A stretch of 64,000 nt of DNA from Corynebacterium pilosum DSM 20521 = CIP 103422 (GCF_000373805.1 NZ_KB892461.1:118218-182217), one strand, 5' to 3'. Positions 22,984-32,280 are shown, counted from the first letter of the stretch. Numbers and translations: made by a program. Notes: generated by a model from the sequence alone, not told the origin.

Positions 22984-23549
22984 TGTTGAGCCTCCTCATC
23001 GCGGGTGAGAACCACGGCATCCTCGCCGTCGAGGGCCTTAATCTTCACCGTGACATCTTCAGTGCGCGCCGTCGGAATGTTCTTGCCGACGTAATCAGCG
23101 CGGATCGGCAACTGGCGGTGACCCCGATCCACCAACACGGCCAACTGCACCACAGCAGGGCGGCCCAGATCGCGCAAAGCGTCCAGCGCAGCCCGGATGG
23201 TGCGGCCAGAAAAGAGGACATCGTCGACAAGCACCACAATGGCATCGTCGAGATCGATCGGAATTGTCGTGGGCTGCAGCGCCCGGTGTGGCTTATCCCG
23301 CAGATCATCGCGGTACAACGTGATATCCAAACTACCCACGGGGACAGACACCCCGGAGAACTCCTCCACCGCGTCCGATAAACGCTGGGCCAGTGGAACA
23401 CCACCGGACGGGATGCCTAACAAGACGATATGGGTGTCGTCGTTAAGCGCTGTCTTTTCAATGATTTGATGCGCGATGCGTGCGACAGTGCGCCCGACGT
23501 CATCGGCTGATAACAGCTCAACGGTCGTGCGTTGCGTGTCCATACTCAT
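22980..23549 (-). CDS. pyrR: Bifunctional pyr operon RNA-binding regulator / uracil phosphoribosyltransferase
   Basis: PyrR senses UMP/UTP and represses pyrimidine genes by binding leader RNA; it also has uracil phosphoribosyltransferase activity. The 189-residue protein has the PRPP loop [21 protein letters not shown] and the start [21 protein letters not shown] codons at 23549 and 23543 both follow GAAGGAGG, 4 and 10 nt away; I list the first. A PyrR-type RNA hairpin lies directly ahead of this ribosome binding site, so the operon probably regulates itself. Confidence 0.95.
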   Translation of the reverse strand: MSMDTQRTTVELLSADDVGRTVARIAHQIIEKTALNDDTHIVLLGIPSGGVPLAQRLSDAVEEFSGVSVPVGSLDITLYRDDLRDKPHRALQPTTIPIDLDDAIVVLVDDVLFSGRTIRAALDALRDLGRPAVVQLAVLVDRGHRQLPIRADYVGKNIPTARTEDVTVKIKALDGEDAVVLTRDEEAQQ

Positions 23550-23553
23550 CGAA

Positions 23554-23578
23554 CCTCCTTCTCCGCCTCTCTGTGCGG
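23554..23578 (-). promoter_or_regulatory. PyrR-binding RNA hairpin overlapping the pyrR ribosome binding site region
   Basis: On the minus strand the leader contains CCGCACAGAGAGGCGG (23563-23578): a CCGC/GCGG stem closing the loop ACAGAGAG. The CNGNGAGGY core matches the PyrR-binding loop known from Bacillus. The strong ribosome binding site GAAGGAGG (23554-23561) follows immediately. No transcription terminator is visible, so translational repression, as described in mycobacteria, is the likely mode. Confidence 0.65.
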
Positions 23579-23673
23579 TCCTTTAAAGGATGTCAATGCT
23601 GTTGTCTATGCTTGTGTGCTAGACCGGTTGTTACTCTAGCACCCACAGCTACATTTTGGCGCGAAGGAGCTCC

Positions 23674-25029
23674 ATGGGAATCACAGCACATCACGTTGTC
23701 CCAGCAGACAGGGACACAGTGTGGGAGTGGCACACCCGGCCGGGGGCAGTCGCGCGCCTGGCGCCCACCTTCCTGCCGATGAAACCCGTCCAAGCAGCCG
23801 AGCGCCTGGCCGACGGCACCACCATCTTTTCGCTGCCCGCCGGCCTGAAATGGGTCGCGCGCCACGACCTCTCCGGCTACCGCACAGGCCACGTCTTCAC
23901 CGACGTCTGCATCAACGCCCCCATCAAGGTCCTGGCAGGGTGGCGGCACGTCCACCGCTTCGAATCGCTTGACGACGACCCCCTGGCCACTCTTGTCACC
24001 GACGAGATTTCCACGCGCGTGCCCGCAGGCACCCTCGAACCCATGGTGGCCTACCGCCAGCACCAACTCATCGAGGACATCAGCTTCCTCAACCGAGTCA
24101 ACGCCGCTGGCGCCACCACCCCGCTGACCATCGCCATGACAGGCTCGCGGGGACACGTCGGCCGCGCGCTCATGGCACAGCTGCAGACCGCCGGCCACAC
24201 CGTGATCCAACTCGTCCGCGGCGAGGCCAAAGAACACCAGCGCCACTGGAACCCGCAGCGCCCGGCCCGCCATCTCCTGCGCGGGGTCGACGCCGTGGTC
24301 CACCTGGCCGGCGAGCCCCTCATGGGCAGGTTCAATGAGGCCCATAAGAAAGAGATCTACGCCTCCCGGGTTGCGCCTACCGAAAAGCTCGCGCGCCTGG
24401 CCGCCGATACTGAAGGCGTGCACGCCTTCGTGTCCGCCTCCGCCGTCGGCTACTACGGCGCAGCAGGGTCTGAGTCCGCGATCGATGAGACCGCCCCGCG
24501 CGGCGAAGGCTTCCTCGCCGACACCGTCGAGGCCTGGGAAAACGCCACTGAGCCCGCCAGGGCTGCGGGACTGCGCGTGGTCAACGTGCGCTCCGGAATC
24601 GCGCTTGGCTCGTCGTCAGGCGTCCTGCCCATCTTCCGCGCCGTCTCCGCCACCGGTCTGGCCACCCGCTTCGGCGACGGCGAATTCTGGATGAGCTGGA
24701 TCGCGCTCGACGACCTCACCGACATCTATTTCCGCGCGCTTGTCGACGACACCCTGAGCGGCCCCATCAACGCCACCGCACCACACCCAGTGAAAAACTC
24801 CGAACTGTCCGACGCCATCGCCAAGGCCCTGAAAAACCCACAACTGATGCCCGTGCCCACCTTCGGCCCACGCATCCTGCTGGGCAAGGAAGGCGCGGAA
24901 GAACTCGTGATGGCCGACCAAAATATCCGCCCAGGCGCTCTCGAGGACGCTGGGCACACCTTCCGCTACCCCACCCTCGACGTGGCGCTCGCCCACGAAT
25001 TAGGCACCGAGAAGCTCTACGGCGCCTGA
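23674..25029 (+). CDS. TIGR01777-family epimerase with N-terminal SRPBCC domain
   Basis: The 451-residue protein joins an N-terminal START/SRPBCC-like domain (about 1-145, a possible hydrophobic ligand pocket) to an NAD(P)-binding extended SDR domain (nucleotide loop TGSRGHVGRAL near 155, VVHLAGEPL, SASAVGYYG) and ends with the small C-terminal domain typical of TIGR01777 proteins. The substrate is unknown. I chose the ATG at 23674, preceded by GAAGGAG, over a TTG at 23656. It is divergent from pyrR and the first gene of a short plus-strand block. Confidence 0.85.
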   Translation: MGITAHHVVPADRDTVWEWHTRPGAVARLAPTFLPMKPVQAAERLADGTTIFSLPAGLKWVARHDLSGYRTGHVFTDVCINAPIKVLAGWRHVHRFESLDDDPLATLVTDEISTRVPAGTLEPMVAYRQHQLIEDISFLNRVNAAGATTPLTIAMTGSRGHVGRALMAQLQTAGHTVIQLVRGEAKEHQRHWNPQRPARHLLRGVDAVVHLAGEPLMGRFNEAHKKEIYASRVAPTEKLARLAADTEGVHAFVSASAVGYYGAAGSESAIDETAPRGEGFLADTVEAWENATEPARAAGLRVVNVRSGIALGSSSGVLPIFRAVSATGLATRFGDGEFWMSWIALDDLTDIYFRALVDDTLSGPINATAPHPVKNSELSDAIAKALKNPQLMPVPTFGPRILLGKEGAEELVMADQNIRPGALEDAGHTFRYPTLDVALAHELGTEKLYGA

Positions 25030-25049
25030 TCGGTTGCTATCGTGGTGGA

Positions 25050-25532
25050 ATGGACGAAAACCACGACCACAAAGATACCGTCACGGACTTTGACATCACC
25101 GTGGTCGGCGACGTGCTTGCCGACGAAAACCTCGAATACCGCCTCCAAGACACCCCCACCGCCGACGGTACAACCACCGTCGTGCGCACCGGATTCGTCA
25201 ACTCCGCCATCGCATTCGTACGCGAAGGCGACAATCTTGTCTGCGAAGCACTGTGGCGCGGCGAATTCCCCAAGGCCATGGCCACCACCCTGCTCGCCAT
25301 GTGCAACGAGTACAACCAGCTGCAGTTCGCCCCCACCCTGCGTTTCTACGAACAGGGCGAAGAGCACGTCGCGGCCAACGCGTTCCGGATCCTCGACATT
25401 TCGAAGGGCGCAAGCTACAACCAGATCGGCGCGTTCGTTGTGTCCACCCTGGACATGGTCGTCGGTGCGTTCAACGTACTGGAAGAGCAACTCCCCAACC
25501 TTGTTACCTGGGAGGACACCCATGAGCACTAA
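25050..25532 (+). CDS. YbjN domain-containing protein (first of a pair)
   Basis: This is a 160-residue acidic protein whose middle (AIAFVREGDNLVCEALWRG, then AMATTLLAMCNEYN and LRFYEQGEEHVAANAFRIL) fits the YbjN fold, related to type III secretion chaperones. It has no membrane segment or signal. The ATG at 25050 is 20 nt after the epimerase stop. The 3' end overlaps the next gene by 11 nt, so the pair is coupled. Its biochemical role is unknown. Confidence 0.75.
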   Translation: MDENHDHKDTVTDFDITVVGDVLADENLEYRLQDTPTADGTTTVVRTGFVNSAIAFVREGDNLVCEALWRGEFPKAMATTLLAMCNEYNQLQFAPTLRFYEQGEEHVAANAFRILDISKGASYNQIGAFVVSTLDMVVGAFNVLEEQLPNLVTWEDTHEH

Positions 25533-25965
25533 TCCCACCCCGGTCACCTTCGACCGCGTCGAGGCCGTCATGGCCACCCGCGAGATCACCCTAGTGCGCG
25601 ACGAGGCCCGCGAGATCGCCCAGGCCAACCTCAACGGCTACACCGTCATCTTCGCGATCCTGGGCTCCGTGCTCGTCGTCCGCGCCGACGCCGCCACCGA
25701 CATCCCCTCCGACGATGCCAACGCCACCCTCTACCTGGCCGCCAACCAGGTCAACTCCACATCATTCGGGGCGCGCGCCGTGATCGTCAACAAGGCCGAG
25801 AACCTCATCGTGCGCACCGAACGCGAACTACCCATCGCCGCCGGGCTTAACGACGAGCAACTCTCCCACACCCTGCAGTCCGCAGTCGACGCAGTACTGG
25901 CCGCCCAGGACGGGCTGGTGGCAGTCGTCGAGCAATTAGACCAGCTCATGGAGGGCAACGACTAA
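25522..25965 (+). CDS. YbjN domain-containing protein (second of a pair)
   Basis: The 147-residue protein reads MSTNPTPVTFDRVEAVM at its start, with the ATG at 25522 preceded by GGAGG inside the previous gene. The pattern NLNGYTVIFAILGSVLVVRADAAT, then LYLAANQVN and AVIVNKAENLIVRTERELPI, resembles YbjN-like proteins and the preceding gene. The overlap suggests a heterodimeric or functional pair. The exact function is not known. Confidence 0.72.
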   Translation: MSTNPTPVTFDRVEAVMATREITLVRDEAREIAQANLNGYTVIFAILGSVLVVRADAATDIPSDDANATLYLAANQVNSTSFGARAVIVNKAENLIVRTERELPIAAGLNDEQLSHTLQSAVDAVLAAQDGLVAVVEQLDQLMEGND

Positions 25966-25968
25966 AAG

Positions 25969-25995
25969 TTATCCACAGGGTACTAGTTATCCACA
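25969..25995 (+). promoter_or_regulatory. Two tandem perfect DnaA boxes
   Basis: TTATCCACA occurs at 25969-25977 and again at 25987-25995 in the same orientation, 18 bp apart, in the 81-nt gap between the second YbjN gene and the HNH gene. Both match the strong DnaA box consensus. The region is far from any visible origin gene (no dnaA, dnaN or gidB here). The pair could titrate DnaA or regulate the downstream gene. Confidence 0.6.
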
Positions 25996-26046
25996 GGTTT
26001 TTCGTCGTCACGCACGCGCTTTAAAAATCTGCCTTATGGTAAAGCC

Positions 26047-27129
26047 ATGGACAGATTTGAGCGGTTCGCCGAAGCCTTCGGCGATACACTGGGGGTGCTC
26101 GAAGATGCCCAAGGCTTGAGTCGCGCAACGCTCGTCGACAAGCTCGGCGACAATGAATTAGCGGGCGCGATACACAAGCTTTCGGGGGTCTATTTCGGCG
26201 CAACCAGGTACAAGAAACAACAGCGGATGGCGCGCGATGCCGTGGCTACCAACAAACACAGCCTAGGCACGCTGAAGGTCATCGAAAGATACGCGCGCAA
26301 GGTCAGCGACAAGCATGCCTGGAAGATGCGTCGGGAACTGGCACGCATCCGCGGAGGCTTATCGACGATCAGGGCCGCAGCGCGCACGCTGGTCGCCAAA
26401 TTCAACGGCGACACTGGCGATAAACCCGCGCGCACGCAAGCCTCGATGTCCAACCCATCCGACAGGCTCGACCGCACCATCCACCTCACCGGGCCCGAAG
26501 CGGCCATCGCCGAGATCTGGGAACGCGGCCGCGACCACGCAGCCGCCACCGGGCAAAGCGTCGCCGAGGCGTTGTTGGATCTGTTCAACTCCGGCGGTGG
26601 GACGACCAAATACACGCCGATGGTCATCGTGTCCATCGGCGACCTCCAGGCCATCCATAGCGGCGAGGACGCGGACACCGACGTGATCCTCTCCGCCACC
26701 AACGGCGCGCGCATCCCTGGCAAGGACTTCCTCGATCTGGAACTGACCGAGCACGGCTATTTCATGCTGACTAGTCGGGTCAGTGGCCCAGTGGACCTGT
26801 ACCGCACCGAAAGATTCTTCAGCACCAAACAGCGCACCATGGCCAAAGCCTGCGACCCGGTCTGTTCTATCCCGGGCTGCGGACAGCCCGCAGACCGCTG
26901 CGAGCCCAACCACAACCGAGCATGGAGCGCCGGCGGTGATACGAATGTGTCGAATGCGTCGATGCTGTGCAGGTATCATAACGGCAAAGTGGACGATGAC
27001 CGCAGCAAGCGGCGCTTCGGCTATGTCGAACGAGTTAACGGGCACTCGAAATACTTCAGCGCATTCGGTGGGCCACCGCGGCGCAACGAACACCCCACCG
27101 CGCGGGGAGGTGCATTGCGTATCGCCTAG
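26047..27129 (+). CDS. DUF222/HNH endonuclease-like protein
   Basis: This is a 360-residue protein of the actinobacterial DUF222-HNH type (REP13E12-like): a helical N-terminal region of about 140 residues, a middle DUF222-like part (LDRTIHLTGPEAAIAEIWERG) and a C-terminal HNH zinc module (CSIPGCGQPADRCEPNHNRAW, then NASMLCRYHN). The usual Asp before the first HNH His is Asn here (PNHNRAW), so nuclease activity is uncertain. The N-terminal part is shorter than usual. Its stop shares the palindrome CTAG with the convergent ppk2 stop. Such genes are often repetitive and mobile within genomes. Confidence 0.78.
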   Translation: MDRFERFAEAFGDTLGVLEDAQGLSRATLVDKLGDNELAGAIHKLSGVYFGATRYKKQQRMARDAVATNKHSLGTLKVIERYARKVSDKHAWKMRRELARIRGGLSTIRAAARTLVAKFNGDTGDKPARTQASMSNPSDRLDRTIHLTGPEAAIAEIWERGRDHAAATGQSVAEALLDLFNSGGGTTKYTPMVIVSIGDLQAIHSGEDADTDVILSATNGARIPGKDFLDLELTEHGYFMLTSRVSGPVDLYRTERFFSTKQRTMAKACDPVCSIPGCGQPADRCEPNHNRAWSAGGDTNVSNASMLCRYHNGKVDDDRSKRRFGYVERVNGHSKYFSAFGGPPRRNEHPTARGGALRIA

Positions 27130-27986
27130 CTCAGCTCGAGGCGACGGCGTTCTTCGTCGGGATCAAAGTCAGCCTCCGGCCACTCCAGGTTCATCTCCTG
27201 CATCGCGTGGACCAAGAGCGCCTTGACGATCGTGCGCGCGTACTTCTTGTTGTCGCCGGGCACGCAGTACCACGGGGCTGCCTCAGTGGAGGTGCGCTCC
27301 AAGGCGATCTGGTAAGCCGCCTGGTACAGCTCCCACAGGGAACGGTCCTCGATATCGCCTGGGTCATACTTCCAGTGCTTATCTTCGCGCTCAATGCGTT
27401 CTAATAGGTTCTCTTTCTGGAACGCCCGAGAGATGTGGAGCATGATCTTGATGATGCGGGTGCCATTAGCGGCAATCGCGTTCTCAAAATCGACAATCGC
27501 CCCGTAGCGGCGTTCAATCTCCTCCGGCGGGGCGAGATTTTTGACCCGCTGCACCAGAACGTCTTCGTAATGGGAGCGATCATAGACCGTGATCATGCCG
27601 GGCACCGGCAGGTGTGGTTCGAAGCGCCACAGAAAGTCGTGCGCCGCTTCCTCGTCAGTGGGGCGGCCAAAGCCCACGGTGTGCACGCCCTGGGGATCAA
27701 GCTCTTTGACCACGTGGCGGATCACCCCGCCTTTGCCGGAGGTGTCCATGCCTTGGAGAACCAGCAGAATTGAACCAGTGTCCTCGGGGTTCACACGGCC
27801 ATTGGCGAAGAGCTTTTCTTGCAGTTCTTCGAGAGCGTCGTCGAATAGGTGGAAGGCCTCGTCGAGATCGTCGCCGTCGCCGTCAAATCCGGGTGTGGAG
27901 GCGGGGACGACGTCGGAAAGGTGAAAGCCCTCGTTGACACGCAGGGCGAGGGCCTCGTCGATAAGGTCGGTGGATATGTCAGACAT
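27126..27986 (-). CDS. ppk2: PPK2-family polyphosphate kinase / polyphosphate:nucleotide phosphotransferase
   Basis: PPK2 enzymes transfer phosphate between polyphosphate and nucleotides. The 286-residue protein has the Walker A loop GMDTSGKGG (79-87), VYDRSHYEDVLVQRV with the Walker B Asp at 136, and the lid segment around 180-200. It is one-domain. The closest subgroup is, from memory, the polyphosphate:nucleotide phosphotransferase type; direction and base preference cannot be read here. It begins 11 nt after the nusB stop and overlaps the HNH gene by four bases tail to tail. Confidence 0.88.
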   Translation of the reverse strand: MSDISTDLIDEALALRVNEGFHLSDVVPASTPGFDGDGDDLDEAFHLFDDALEELQEKLFANGRVNPEDTGSILLVLQGMDTSGKGGVIRHVVKELDPQGVHTVGFGRPTDEEAAHDFLWRFEPHLPVPGMITVYDRSHYEDVLVQRVKNLAPPEEIERRYGAIVDFENAIAANGTRIIKIMLHISRAFQKENLLERIEREDKHWKYDPGDIEDRSLWELYQAAYQIALERTSTEAAPWYCVPGDNKKYARTIVKALLVHAMQEMNLEWPEADFDPDEERRRLELS

Positions 27987-27997
27987 ACCCGCCGAGT

Positions 27998-28477
27998 CTA
28001 CAACTCAGACCCCAGGTCCGGCGCGTTGTCCTTGCTTGCCTGAACAATGTCATCCAGGACCGCGTGGATATAGGCGGGCGCCTGTTTACCAGAGTATTCG
28101 GTGGCCATCTCCACGCCTTCGACCACCGAAATCGGTCCGTCAACCTCGTCGTTGAACATGATCTCCCACGCGCAGACGCGCAGAATGGCGCGGTCAACGG
28201 CGGGCAGGCGGCCGAGTTCCCAGTCGATGGAGAGATACTTCTCGATCGCGTCGTCGAGATCGTCGAGCTTCTCCGCGGCGCCGGTGATGATGGTGCGGGT
28301 GTACGCGTTGACTGGGGCGACCTGGTTCTCAGGAGAGCGGGCTAGTTCGACGCGGTCCTCAACGATCGCCACCGGGTCGAGGTCGCGCGCCTCAGCCTCA
28401 AACAAAATGTCGACCGCGCGGCGGCGTGCCCGATAACGGGTGCCGCGGCGCTTGTGGTCTCGGTTCTTCTCGCTCAT
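27998..28477 (-). CDS. nusB: Transcription antitermination protein NusB
   Basis: NusB binds boxA RNA with NusE in antitermination of rRNA operons. The 159-residue all-helical protein has [15 protein letters not shown] at the N-terminus, and [15 protein letters not shown] followed by [25 protein letters not shown], typical of the family. The ATG shares one base with the efp stop (TAATG). It follows efp as in most Gram-positives. Confidence 0.95.
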   Translation of the reverse strand: MSEKNRDHKRRGTRYRARRRAVDILFEAEARDLDPVAIVEDRVELARSPENQVAPVNAYTRTIITGAAEKLDDLDDAIEKYLSIDWELGRLPAVDRAILRVCAWEIMFNDEVDGPISVVEGVEMATEYSGKQAPAYIHAVLDDIVQASKDNAPDLGSEL

Positions 28478-29040
28478 TAGTTGTTAACGCGCGACAGGTA
28501 CTCGCCGGTACGGGTATCCACCTTGACGACGTTGCCCGTCTCAAGGAAGAGCGGCACCTGGATCTCTGCGCCGGTCTCGACGGTGGCGGGCTTGGTGCCG
28601 CCGGTGGAGCGGTCGCCCTGCAGGCCCGGATCGGTGTGGGTGATCTCCAGGTCAACGGAGACTGGCAGCTCGCCGAACAGGGCGTTGCCTTCGTGGAAGG
28701 AGACCTGCACCTGCATGTTTTCCTTCAGGAACGCGCCTGCATCCCCGAATGCGTCATGCGGCAGTTCGAACTGCTCGTAGGTCTTGTCGTCCATGACTAC
28801 GTAGGAGGTGCCGTCGTCGTACAGGTAGGTCATGTCGCGGCGGTCCACCGTTGCGGTGTCGACCTTCACGCCGGCGTTCCACGTCTTGTCGACGGTCTTT
28901 CCGGTGAGGACGTCCTTGAGCTTGGTGCGCACGAATGCGGGCCCCTTGCCCGGCTTGACGTGCTGGAACTCAACGATCTGCTGCAGCTTTCCGTCTACGA
29001 GCAGGACGAGACCGTTTTTGAAGTCGGCGGTTGTTGCCAC
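28477..29040 (-). CDS. efp: Elongation factor P
   Basis: EF-P relieves ribosome stalling at polyproline stretches. The 187-residue protein has three beta-barrel domains; the tip loop of domain I reads PGKGP (30-34) with Lys32. That proline-bracketed lysine is the signature of the EF-P subgroup reported to work without post-translational modification in actinobacteria. The start is GTG at 29040 with AAGGGGAG upstream. It lies between pepQ and nusB. Confidence 0.96.
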   Translation of the reverse strand: MATTADFKNGLVLLVDGKLQQIVEFQHVKPGKGPAFVRTKLKDVLTGKTVDKTWNAGVKVDTATVDRRDMTYLYDDGTSYVVMDDKTYEQFELPHDAFGDAGAFLKENMQVQVSFHEGNALFGELPVSVDLEITHTDPGLQGDRSTGGTKPATVETGAEIQVPLFLETGNVVKVDTRTGEYLSRVNN

Positions 29041-29083
29041 GAAGTTCTCCCCTTAACAATTGTCGGATATTCGCTGCCCAAGC

Positions 29084-30175
29084 CTACACCACTGTCAGTT
29101 CCTTACTGACACCGGTGATAATTTTCGGCGCGCCCGCGGTGATCAGGAGGGTGTCTTCGATGCGCACTCCCGCACGGCCGGGTACGTAGATTCCGGGTTC
29201 GATGGTCAGTGTCATATTTTCGCGCAGGATCTCGTCGGAACGCGCCGCGGCCATCGGCGCCTCGTGCACGTCAAGCCCGACGCCATGGCCGGTGGTGTGC
29301 GTGAAGTAGTCGCCGTAACCGGCGTCGTCGATGATGTCGCGGCAGGTGGCATCGATGTCGCGCAGCGCTGTGCCGGGGGTGGCGGCCTCGATGCCCGCGA
29401 GTTGGGCGCGCAGCACAACTTTGTAGATTTCCTCGGCGAAGGCATCGGGCTTGCCGACGACGAACGTGCGCGTCATATCGGAGTTGAAGCCACGGCGGTG
29501 GGCGCCGAAGTCGATGGTGACGAGGTCGCCGTCGATAAGCACGCGATCTCCGGCGCTGTGGTGGGGTTTTGCCGAGTTCGGGCCGGAAGCGACGATGGTG
29601 TCAAAGCTGGTGCGCTCGGATCCGAGGCGCCGCATGCGGTACTCGAGATCGGCCGCGATGGCGATCTCGCTGCGCCCTGCGCGGATTTCGCCGGCCTCCA
29701 ACATGTCGGAAAGGGCCTGGGTGGCCAGTTCGGCGACACCGGTCAGCTCCTCGAGTTCGCCCGCGTCTTTGATGGCGCGTTGTTGCTCGATGACACCGCG
29801 CACGGGCACGAGTGTCACGCCTTCGGGACAGGCCTCTTCGAGTTTTTCCAGGGCGGTGACCGTCATGTGGTCTGCTTCGAAGCCGACGCGCCGTCCCGGT
29901 TCGATGGTTTCCAGCAGAGCGACGGCGCAGTCCCGACGAATGGTGGCCTCCAAGTCAGGGACCTCTTCGGCGACCTGGGTGGTGTAGCGCCCATCGGTGG
30001 CGATCGCCGCCGTCAGGTCCGTCGACAGGACCAGGGCCGCATTCGATCCTGAGAAACCCAAAAGGTACCGGACATGGGTCAGGTGTGTGACGAGGATGTC
30101 GTCGATACGCATACCTGCCAGCGTGGACGCCAGCGCGCGACGACGGGAATCAAACCGAGTATCTGCTAAAGCCAT
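29084..30175 (-). CDS. pepQ: M24-family Xaa-Pro aminopeptidase/dipeptidase
   Basis: This metallopeptidase cleaves peptides with proline in the second position. The 363-residue protein has a creatinase-like N-terminal domain (about 1-135) and a pita-bread catalytic domain. The metal ligands are visible in TIDFGAHRRGFNSDMTR (two Asp), GHGVGLDVHE (His), TIEPGIYVPG (Glu) and RIEDTLLIT (Glu). The ATG at 30175 is 5 nt after the aroQ stop. Its location between aroQ and efp is standard in this group. Confidence 0.93.
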   Translation of the reverse strand: MALADTRFDSRRRALASTLAGMRIDDILVTHLTHVRYLLGFSGSNAALVLSTDLTAAIATDGRYTTQVAEEVPDLEATIRRDCAVALLETIEPGRRVGFEADHMTVTALEKLEEACPEGVTLVPVRGVIEQQRAIKDAGELEELTGVAELATQALSDMLEAGEIRAGRSEIAIAADLEYRMRRLGSERTSFDTIVASGPNSAKPHHSAGDRVLIDGDLVTIDFGAHRRGFNSDMTRTFVVGKPDAFAEEIYKVVLRAQLAGIEAATPGTALRDIDATCRDIIDDAGYGDYFTHTTGHGVGLDVHEAPMAAARSDEILRENMTLTIEPGIYVPGRAGVRIEDTLLITAGAPKIITGVSKELTVV

Positions 30176-30180
30176 ACCGG

Positions 30181-30615
30181 CTACTGTAGCGCGGCGAAAT
30201 ACTCCAGGGCGAGAATATAGCCCATCACGCCCAACCCAGCGATAGTGCCAACGGCGATCGCGGACAGGTAGGAGTGCTGGCGGAAGTCCTCTCGCGCGGC
30301 CACATTGGAAATGTGAACCTCGATGAAACCGTGGTGGTCGGTCGTTTCGACGAGGGCGTCACGCAGCGCGACCGAGGTGTGCGTGTAGCCGCCGGGGTTG
30401 ATGATCACCGGCCAGGCGTTATCGGCGGCTTCATGGGCCCACTCGACCAACTGGCCTTCGTAGTTGGACTGGCGACATTCGACGTCCACGCCGAGCTCGC
30501 GCGCCTTGTCGACGATCATCTGTTCCACATCGGCAAGCGTGGTGGAGCCGTAGATCTCCGGCTGGCGCTTGCCTAGGCGGTTCAGGTTGGGGCCGTTGAG
30601 AACGAGGATTTTCAT
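30181..30615 (-). CDS. aroQ: 3-dehydroquinate dehydratase, type II
   Basis: AroQ catalyses step three of the shikimate pathway. The 144-residue protein shows [17 protein letters not shown] with the catalytic Tyr, [16 protein letters not shown] and [14 protein letters not shown] with the catalytic His. It is the small dodecameric type (called aroD in some corynebacterial annotations). The ATG at 30615 lies 6 nt after the aroB stop. Confidence 0.96.
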   Translation of the reverse strand: MKILVLNGPNLNRLGKRQPEIYGSTTLADVEQMIVDKARELGVDVECRQSNYEGQLVEWAHEAADNAWPVIINPGGYTHTSVALRDALVETTDHHGFIEVHISNVAAREDFRQHSYLSAIAVGTIAGLGVMGYILALEYFAALQ

Positions 30616-30621
30616 CGGGTG

Positions 30622-31692
30622 TTACTCCGAGATCGCGTCGTAAGCCGCGCGCAGTTCTTCGACGGATGGGCCTTCGATACGCGTCACGCTGCCCACCCCG
30701 TCCAAGGCCACGAAGCGGATCATGCCGTCGCGGTTCTTCTTGTCGTGGCTCATACCCTCGAGCAGCTCGTCGAAGGCGCCGGCTTCGTAGGTGGTGGGCA
30801 GCCCAACAGATTCGAGAATCGTCTTGTGGCGGCGGAGCAGGTTGTCGTCGATCAGTCCGCGCTCGTGCGCGAGGTGGGCGACGAACATCATGCCAACAGC
30901 CACTGCATGCCCGTGGCGCCAGCGGTACTGTTCGCGCTTTTCGACGGCGTGGCCGAAGGTGTGGCCGTAATTGAGCATCTCGCGAAGGCCGGATTCCTTT
31001 AGGTCCTGGCCTACCACGCGGCCCTTCACGGCCACGGAGCGTTCGATCAGCTCAGGCAGGTCGCCATCCACGTCGAGGGCGCGCTGCGGGTCCGCCTCGA
31101 AGATTTCCAAGATGCGTTCGTCGGCGATGAATCCGGTCTTGATGATCTCTGCGGAGCCGGCGACGATTTCTTCGTCGTCAAGCGTGTACAAGCGGTCGAG
31201 GTCGATGTAGACGCCGCTGGGCTCGTGGAAAGCGCCGACGAGGTTCTTGCCCGCAGCTGTGTTGATGCCAGTCTTGCCTCCGACGGCGGCGTCGACCATC
31301 GCCAAGAGCGTGGTGGGTACCTGCAGGACCTTGATGCCCCGCATCCAGGCGGCCGCGACGAAACCGGCAAGATCCGTCGTCGCGCCGCCGCCCAGGCCGA
31401 TCACCGCGTCCTGGCGCGAGAAGTTGTGCTCGCCGAGCAGGTCCCACAGCCCACCGGCGACCTCGAGGGTCTTGCCGTCTTCCGCATCCGGAATCGGCGC
31501 CAGAACGGCCTCGATATTGGAGGCGCGGATCTCTTCGGCAAGGCTTCGAGCGGGTGCCGCAAGCGCCGGCTGGTGCACGATGGCCACCTTGTGGGCCCCG
31601 ATGTCCTTCACGCACGCTGACACCGCATTGGTCAGGTTGCGGTCAATGTAGACATCATAGGGGGTGGGTCCGGATACGGTAATGGTGGCCAT
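30622..31692 (-). CDS. aroB: 3-dehydroquinate synthase
   Basis: AroB converts DAHP to 3-dehydroquinate using NAD+ and a divalent metal. The 356-residue protein has [36 protein letters not shown], and metal ligands in [10 protein letters not shown] (Glu) and [12 protein letters not shown] (His). The ATG at 31692 is 41 nt after the aroK stop. It is part of the aroC-aroK-aroB-aroQ run. Confidence 0.97.
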   Translation of the reverse strand: MATITVSGPTPYDVYIDRNLTNAVSACVKDIGAHKVAIVHQPALAAPARSLAEEIRASNIEAVLAPIPDAEDGKTLEVAGGLWDLLGEHNFSRQDAVIGLGGGATTDLAGFVAAAWMRGIKVLQVPTTLLAMVDAAVGGKTGINTAAGKNLVGAFHEPSGVYIDLDRLYTLDDEEIVAGSAEIIKTGFIADERILEIFEADPQRALDVDGDLPELIERSVAVKGRVVGQDLKESGLREMLNYGHTFGHAVEKREQYRWRHGHAVAVGMMFVAHLAHERGLIDDNLLRRHKTILESVGLPTTYEAGAFDELLEGMSHDKKNRDGMIRFVALDGVGSVTRIEGPSVEELRAAYDAISE

Positions 31693-31733
31693 CGCTTCTT
31701 TAGGTTCCTTTGCGGTCTCGGGGTGATCTAGCG

Positions 31734-32279
31734 CTATTCGGTGTCGATGATTGCAAGTACTTCGGCAACCACACGCTGCGGTGGTCGCTCGTCGGTACGC
31801 ACGCGGTAATCCGCCACCTCGCGGTAGAACGGCTCGCGCTTTTCCAGCAATGCGCGGTAGTGCGCCTCAGGGTCCTTCGCAGCCAGCACCGGGCGCGAGG
31901 TATCACGCGACGTACGACGAATGCCTTCTTCCGGGCTGACATCGATCCAGACCACCGTGTGGCCTTGCAGCATGTCGCGGACCTCGTCGGTCAGTACCGC
32001 TCCCCCGCCCAGGGCCACGACGCCGCCGGAGTGCAGCGCCTGGGAGACGTAGCCTGCCTCTACCTCGCGGAACTTTTCCTCGCCGACCTTGGCGAAGAAT
32101 TCGCCAGTGGGCATGTTTTCACCGGCGGCAAGCAGGTCATCGGAGTCGACCAGTGGCAGGTTTGTGGCTCGCGCTAAACGACGACCAATCGTCGACTTTC
32201 CCGCCCCTGGAGGGCCCACCAGTACAACTCTGGGGGTGGTGTGGCACACAGCATCAGGCGTCACGTCAAACTGTTCCAT
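31734..32279 (-). CDS. aroK: Shikimate kinase
   Basis: AroK phosphorylates shikimate. The 181-residue protein has the P-loop [15 protein letters not shown], the shikimate-binding [12 protein letters not shown] and GGGAV segments, and a lid arginine region (TSRPVL). I chose the ATG at 32279 (MEQFDVTP), preceded by GGAGGG; the 18-residue in-frame upstream extension overlaps aroC. The N-terminal 15 residues precede the core. Confidence 0.95.
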   Translation of the reverse strand: MEQFDVTPDAVCHTTPRVVLVGPPGAGKSTIGRRLARATNLPLVDSDDLLAAGENMPTGEFFAKVGEEKFREVEAGYVSQALHSGGVVALGGGAVLTDEVRDMLQGHTVVWIDVSPEEGIRRTSRDTSRPVLAAKDPEAHYRALLEKREPFYREVADYRVRTDERPPQRVVAEVLAIIDTE

Positions 32280-32280
32280 G

